A stretch of DNA of 47,877 nt, taken from Cerioporus squamosus. Its lineage: Eukaryota; Basidiomycota; Agaricomycetes; Polyporales; Polyporaceae. Below are positions 42,392-47,877 of this stretch, one piece after another. The stretch is from positions 1 to 47,877 of the forward strand of contig JABYQS010000240.1 of assembly GCA_022592435.1 (NCBI GenBank), given 5' to 3'. Every line of letters begins with the position of its first letter. Positions within the stretch are counted from its first letter, which is position 1. The notes below the pieces were generated by a model. It did no database searches, was not told where the DNA came from, and saw only the letters and a list, made by a program, of their open reading frames with translations. Both the position numbers and the translations under genes were made by a program.

Positions 42392-44430
42392 ATGGACTCC
42401 GCTGCAACATCGCAAACAGCGCTTGCCGACATGCCTACCGGCTACCGGAAGGGCTCCGCATTCTGGTTGTCGTTGCTAGCTATCCTCGTCTGCACGTTCG
42501 TCAGCGCGCTCGATGCGACAGCAATATCGACCGCCCTTCCTACGATTACAAATGACCTCGGAGGGGGCGACAAGTACGTCTGGGTGGGTGCGGCCTACGT
42601 ACTTGCAAGTACCGCGATACTACCCCTCTCTGGACGACTGGCGGATGCATTTGGCCGCCGTCCAGTGATGCTTTCAGCAGTCGCGCTCTTCCTGCTAGGA
42701 AGTGTTCTGTCCGGTGCCACGCAGAACATGAACTTGCTGATAGCGGGACGCAGTGAGTCTTTGTCCCCGCTTTTCGTCCTGATTCCAGAGACTGATTGAT
42801 CGTCATAGCTGTTCAGGGCATCGGCGGCGGCGCGATTCTAAACCTGTCCGACATCATCGTGTCGGACTTGATCCCTCTGGCTGAGCGCGGGAAGTACATG
42901 GGTATCATTGCGCTCACTTGGGCTTTGGCTTTGGGATTGGGCCCTCCTATTGTGAGTACTTAGACTGATTACTCTTAGAGGATACCTTACTCACATGGTG
43001 GTTTGACCTTAGGGCGGTGCTCTGGCGCAAGCCTCGGCATGGCGCTGGACCTTCTGTAGGTTGTTCCAGGTTGTTCCCAGACCTCCTATGTGTGATGCTC
43101 ATGGTTGGACAGATCTGAACCTGCCCCTGACGGTCTTCGCCTTTGTGCTCGTCCTATTCTTCCTCCGCGTGAAGACTCCGCCCGGTTCTTTCAGGGAGAA
43201 GCTCTCCCGTATCGATGCCATGTACGTCCACCGTTCCTGATCGTGCGACCTGTCCTAACTCCCTGAGTAGCGGCAACGTCTTTATCATTACCGGAACGAC
43301 CCTCGTCCTCATTGGACTGAACTGGGGTGGAACGCGTTACGCATGGTCCGAGGCACATGTGCTCGTTGCAATCATCGTCGGAATCGTTCTCATCGGCACC
43401 TTTTCCGTATACAAGTGGCGCATCCGCAAGGAAGCGAGCACACCGTGGCAGATCGTTGCTCAACGTACCACGGTTGCTGCGTGAGTACTGGTCAGGGATT
43501 TACGGCGTGTCATCGCTCATCCGTGTTGTCAGATATGTTGGCACTTTTCTCCACGGGATCGCAAGTGTCTCCTTGTTCTGTGAGTAAGATCTGAACATCG
43601 TCATACGGTTTGTTGATGTGGTGCAGTCTACCTGCCGGTGTACCTGCAGGCATGCCTCGGTGCCTCTCCGCTCCGCTCTAGCGTCGACCTTCTCCCTTCC
43701 GCGCTGGCAATCTCACCATTCGCCCTCGCCGCCGGAGCGTCAGTGCAGTTATGGCAGAAGTACCGCTGGGTTAACCTCTTGACCTGGACGTTCTTTATCA
43801 TCGGCTACGGACTGCTCTCGACTCTTCGCGAAGACAGCTCCACAGGCGAATGGGTCGGGTTCCAAGTCGTCGTCGCAGCAGGCATCGGTCTTGGGGTACG
43901 TCATCCTAGCCCGTCCCCGTTCACATGTTCACGGTCTGCGTTCCCAGTTCACCGCGACCGTGTTCCCGGTGCTCGCACCCCTCCCTGTATCCCGAACAGC
44001 AGCCGCGCTCGCCTTTTTCGCGTTCTCGCGCACATTCGCGCAGACGTGGGGCATCACCATCGGGAGCACGATCCTTCAGAACCGCCTCGCCAAGACTCTC
44101 CCTCCAGAGTTCAACGCGCTCTTCCCGGACGGCGTCGAGATTGCGTACGCCGCGATCCCCGTCATCAAAACGCTCGAGGAGCCGCTGCGTACGGAGGTCC
44201 GCCGGGCGTTTGCAGAGAGCTTGGCGGTCATCTGGCAGACGATGATAGGCATTTGCGGGCTGGGGCTGCTTTCGGTGCTGTTGATGCGAGAGGTGCCGAT
44301 GGGGAAGACAGCGGATGATACGTATGGTCTAGATGAGGGCCGGGAAAGGCGGTTGAATGAGGAGAGCGTGGAGACGCTTGTTAATGGACAGGATGCAATC
44401 GACGTCTTGGAGGAAAGTAAAAGTTCATAG
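42392..44430 (+). CDS. MFS transporter, DHA2 (14-helix drug:H+ antiporter) type
   Basis: Plasma-membrane proton antiporter, probably exporting toxic or secondary compounds. It starts MDSAATSQTALADMPTGYRK at 42392. Helix 1 carries the DHA2 motif SALDATAISTALPTITNDLG. MFS motif A is GRLADAFGRRPV, and motif C of antiporters is ALALGLGPPIGGALAQ. More helix blocks follow: LNLPLTVFAFVLVLFFLRVK, VFIITGTTLVLIGLNWGGTR, VLVAIIVGIVLIGTFSVY, YVGTFLHGIASVSLF, YLPVYLQACLGASPLRSSVD and FAFSRTFAQTWGITIGSTIL. The end is a cytosolic tail (EERVETLV-like, then DVLEESKSS) at 44430. Seven short introns fit GT-AG, and no break was found. The long final loop before the last helix is typical of the DHA2 branch. The substrate cannot be inferred, and no biosynthetic genes lie beside it. 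Confidence 0.9.
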
Positions 44431-44748
44431 TATGTCCGCTACACATACACTGCGGTGTAGGCCTGGTATAGGCTACTTAGTTGCTGCCGCACCTCCAGGC
44501 TCCCAGGCGAGCAGCACCACCTCGCAAGGACTTTTGATTCGGGAAATCGTTCGAAGGGACTACCGTTGACCAGTTGAGTCTGAGGTAACCATGCACCCCC
44601 AACACAAACTATGCGAACGTTCCTGGTAACATCTGGGACTCCCGAAGCCACCCACAGACGCGCGACGAAGGGGATGCAAGAGAAAGTGAATTACAGTTAC
44701 AGCGAAAGCAAGGTTCTACAATACTACCGACGTGACCAAGATGCGTGC
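44431..44748. other. Convergent intergenic region, 318 bp
   Basis: 3' ends of the MFS and RPN1 genes meet here. No other feature was seen. Confidence 0.5.
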
Positions 44749-47700
44749 TCAGATGTCCATTTTGTCCTCCTTCTCCCAGCCTGGGTTCTTCTGCAGGATG
44801 ACGAAGCCTTCCAGCACATGCGAAAAGGGGATATACTCCTCCGTCGCGAGCTCCGCGCGCTCGGTCGTGCCCAGCCGCACCGGCGTCGAGTGTGTCTGGA
44901 AGCCGGAGATCGTTCTTGGCTTGCCGGCCTGCCCGACGACGTCGACTGCCTGGCCCACGCGGACGGTCACGGCAATGTTGTTGAGCTCCTCGTCGAGCGT
45001 CATGAGGAATCGTGGGTACATCGCGGGGACAAGGAAGTAGAGCATCCAGTGGTACTTGTCCAGTATGACTGGGGTGAACGCATCAGTAATCCCAAGTCGA
45101 AGATTGTAAAGAGTAGATCACTTACAGCCCTTTGAGTCTGTGAAGGCCGTGAGCGTCGCCAAGAGACCCGCTACTGCTGTCCTGCCCATTATTGTGCGGT
45201 CCGAGAAGAAAGGGTTGATGGTGATCGTGCCCTTGCCCATGTGCACCAAGCCTTGAGCTATCCGGACCATGAACAAGCAGTCGGGCTCCTTGTAGTAATA
45301 GCCCGCGAGCTGCCGCAGCATCTGCGCTAGTCGCGCGTTGTTCGTGCCCGCACCGATAAGACCCATCGCGAAGATTGCGTTCAGTGCGACTTGGAGATCG
45401 TTGTCATGGCTGTACTTGGAGAGCGTGTCCATGATCGGCAGTTGAGGATTTGACGCGCTAACGAGACCGAGTGCGAGAGGGACGACTTTCCGGATGGTCG
45501 GCTCGCCGTAGTGCATCTGCACAGAATGTCAGCGATGAATATAGATGACGTATCGCAAGTGAACGCACGAGGTGATTGAACTGTCGTAGCGACATCTCGG
45601 CACCGATCTCCTCACCCATCGCGACAAGCGCAATACCGATGACGGCGAAGGCCTGGAAGGTGTCGTCCTTCGGGGGCTCCTCGGGAGTCGCGTCCTTGTC
45701 ATCCTTCTTCTCGTCCTCGTCCTTCTTCTCCTTTGGCGTCTTGTCGATGTGCTCATCGCAGTAGTGCAAGAGCTCCTGGACCTTCAAGACGTTGCCGGTA
45801 CCCGCGAAGGAGCACATGTCGACGAGGACGACGGCCGTTTGCGAGATCTGGTGCTCGATTGCTTTGAGAGTGGCAATTGTTGCATCAGACGCGTCTTGGA
45901 GGCCTGTTATAAGTCATTACCGTTAGCTCTGCCAAGGGGCTACTATGATGCCACACACGTACCAAGATAGAGCAGCGCGAGACCGAGGACCATGAATCGT
46001 GCCCACTTCTCGTCGAGCTGCTTGTCATCCCGCTCCATGAGCGTCTGCAGGATCGTGCTCGCCACGTCTCCGTTACCGCTGCCCACGAAAATGAATCCGA
46101 GTGCGAGGGAAGCCAGCGACGCGATCTCCATCGAGACACCGTCGTCGGCCACAAACGGCAACAGCAACGCCATGACGTCCTCCCGCTGCGCGCCCGCATA
46201 CGCAAGTCCAAGGCCAACGATCGCCGACATCTTCAGCGGCACGGACTTGTTCTCGACGTGCTCAGAGAGCAGTGCCATCGCAGCATCAGCCTCGGTCCGG
46301 ACGCCACAGTTGAGGATACCGGTCGCAAGCAGCGCGCCGGACTTGATGTATTCCTCCGACGAATAGGTGTACTTGTCGACCTGACTGAGACCCTCGTCGG
46401 TGTCCCACAGCAAGCTGAGCCCAAGACTTGCGGCAGCGCTGAGCATGCCGTGGTCCTTGTTCTTGTACACCCAGCTGTTGCCCTCCTCGGCCTTCGCCAT
46501 GAGCTTGTCGTTACCAAACCCGGCATTGACAAACGCGTTGACGAAGGTTCCGGGCGAGGTTGGCCTTTGCCGAGTCGACATTGGCGGCCGCCGTTGACCC
46601 TGCAAGGCAACGTTAATGAGCGTCGCCGCGTTATAAAACCCTAGTTAACTCACTCGTGTTCTCGAGATGTGATTTGTAGACGTCCTCCAAGCTCTTCGGC
46701 TCCAGGACGTGAGCTCCTTGCCGAACTCCTTGAACTGTGCGCTCAGTCGGGCATTGCTCAAGCACTCGAGGATGTCCTCAGGAAGCTCCGCTTCGCCATC
46801 GTCCATACCGTCCTCCGGGTCCAACCACTCCTTGGGAACCTGTGCTCGCGCCAGGATGAACGCGAGCTGCTTCTTCATACTCGGGTTGGCAGGCGCATTG
46901 AAGTCTTGCGGATGAGTTCGGGATCGCCAAGGCGGATGGACAGTGTGAGTGCTTGCGGGAACTTGTTGTGCTTCGCGTAGATGCGATGCGCGGTGCGGAG
47001 GAAGGAGAGGTCATCGGGTGGGGGGAGAAGGTTGACACAACTGCACCTGCGTGAGCTCGTCCCTGCGATTTATGCGCGTGATCACTTACCGAATCATGTA
47101 TTGGCATACCCGCTCATACGTGTTCTCGTCGACGATATCAACGATGCGGTCCACATCTCAAGCTCCTCCAAAGTCCACCGCGTCCGGCTCAGCATTGTGT
47201 TGGAGAAGGAACGTCGCGCATTCAATCGCGAGAGCTTGCAGATCGTCCACAGTTCCAGGAACTTTGCTCTCGTCCGAGGTCTTCTCCTCGCCTGTCTCAT
47301 CGAACTCGCGCGAGCTGTACTCTTCGCCCAGTTCAGCCGCGAGTGGCGCACGTATTCGTGACCCCAGGAGCCAGGCTCCGAGAGTTTCTTCGAGGGGCTG
47401 AGCGAAGCAGAGAGCAAGCGATAGCGGAGCGTTCCCCGTGGCTGAGTGTCGGAGTACGTCATGGCAAGGACGGAGAGGATGTCGGCGAAGAGACTCTTGT
47501 TGTCCGAGACAGGCCATGTCTCGTACAGCTCCTGCAGTGCGGGTAATGGGGGAGGAACTTCAACGGTTTCGGCACGGAGGTCATGGACGACGTTGATGTC
47601 CTAATCAGCGTCCTCAGAGTCTCCAAGGCCGGTCGGTATAGGTCGGTGTTGGGTTCCTGCAATCAGCCACAGTAAGTACGCGTACGCGTCCAGTCCATAT

Positions 47701-47877
47701 GCAAAGCAATACTCACCCTCAAACGTTCGATGAGCATCTCCAGCTCGTTCTTCAGCTGCAAGTCCTCTTCTGACTGAATAGGAAGCAATGTCAGGAGCAT
47801 ATTTCCCGAGGCCACTCGATGCACGTACCAGGTCTTCGCCCTCCTTCTCCTCGTCCTTCTTCTTGGACGCACCATCC
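44749..47877 (-). CDS. RPN1: 26S proteasome regulatory subunit Rpn1 (PSMD2), N-terminus cut by window end
   Basis: Non-ATPase base subunit of the 19S particle. It is a large toroid of PC repeats that binds ubiquitin-like shuttle factors and Ubp6. The right end gives [15 protein letters not shown], then [19 protein letters not shown] and [21 protein letters not shown] repeats include [52 protein letters not shown] and [19 protein letters not shown]. The insert [18 protein letters not shown] precedes [18 protein letters not shown]. The C-terminus is [19 protein letters not shown] at 44749. At least five single-base frame breaks occur: near 46549-46556 (one extra base), 46705-46712, 46906-46909, 47340-47347 and 47539-47548 (one missing base each). 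The family text resumes in the next frame each time. Rpn1 is essential and single-copy in fungi, so I treat these as sequence errors, not decay. Confidence 0.93.

Noticed and set aside
42392..44430. MFS gene as part of a secondary-metabolite cluster
   Set aside because: Neighbours are RPN1 and a DUF6533 gene. No backbone or tailoring enzymes are present.
1..47877. CRISPR arrays, LTR or DNA transposons
   Set aside because: No regularly spaced repeats, no long terminal repeats and no transposase or reverse transcriptase motifs were seen on either strand.

Overview
The window is a gene-dense stretch of a filamentous basidiomycete nuclear genome. It is most likely from an Agaricomycete, and possibly the Polyporales, but that rank is inferred. 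The evidence is many short GT-AG introns (about 45-70 nt), GC-rich coding sequence, several seven-helix membrane proteins of the basidiomycete DUF6533 type, a quelling-type RNA-dependent RNA polymerase and fungal housekeeping genes. There is no prokaryotic, plasmid or phage signature and no CRISPR array.

Layout, left to right: 3' part of a Ski8/WDR61-like WD40 gene (+); a Ybp1/glomulin-like helical-repeat gene (+); a seven-helix membrane protein (+); an S9 prolyl-oligopeptidase-family peptidase (-); an NCS1/Fcy2-type purine-cytosine permease (-); a Mob4/phocein-like gene with a long acidic tail (+); a decayed DUF6533-type copy (A) and an older relic (D) (-); an RNA-dependent RNA polymerase (-); an Rrg7-like mitochondrial nuclease-fold gene (+); two apparently intact DUF6533-type genes, B and C (-); a GH89 alpha-N-acetylglucosaminidase-like gene (-); an intron-bearing tRNA-Ala(CGC) (+); the succinate dehydrogenase anchor subunit CybS (+); an aminoglycoside-phosphotransferase-fold kinase-like gene (-); about 2.7 kb without a convincing gene; the TFIIA small subunit (-); another DUF6533-type gene (+); a DHA2-type MFS transporter (+); and RPN1 of the 26S proteasome (-), cut by the window end. 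The genes do not form a pathway. They are mostly housekeeping genes with an expanding membrane-protein family inserted among them.

Three things stand out. First, the pair C-B (23.2-26.6 kb) and the pair D-A (13.3-15.6 kb) are colinear: a two-gene block was duplicated on either side of the RdRP and Rrg7 genes, and one copy is decaying. Second, conserved genes that should be intact (RPN1, Ski8, RdRP) carry about ten single-base frame breaks, nearly all in short homopolymers, mostly a missing C/G. This looks like uncorrected long-read error rather than biology and should guide how every broken frame here is read. Third, there are unusual gene structures: a 14-nt microexon next to a 543-nt intron in the kinase-like gene, and a roughly 9-nt tRNA intron. 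I found no clear previously undescribed system. All gene identities come from reading motifs by eye, and exon borders were placed by hand.
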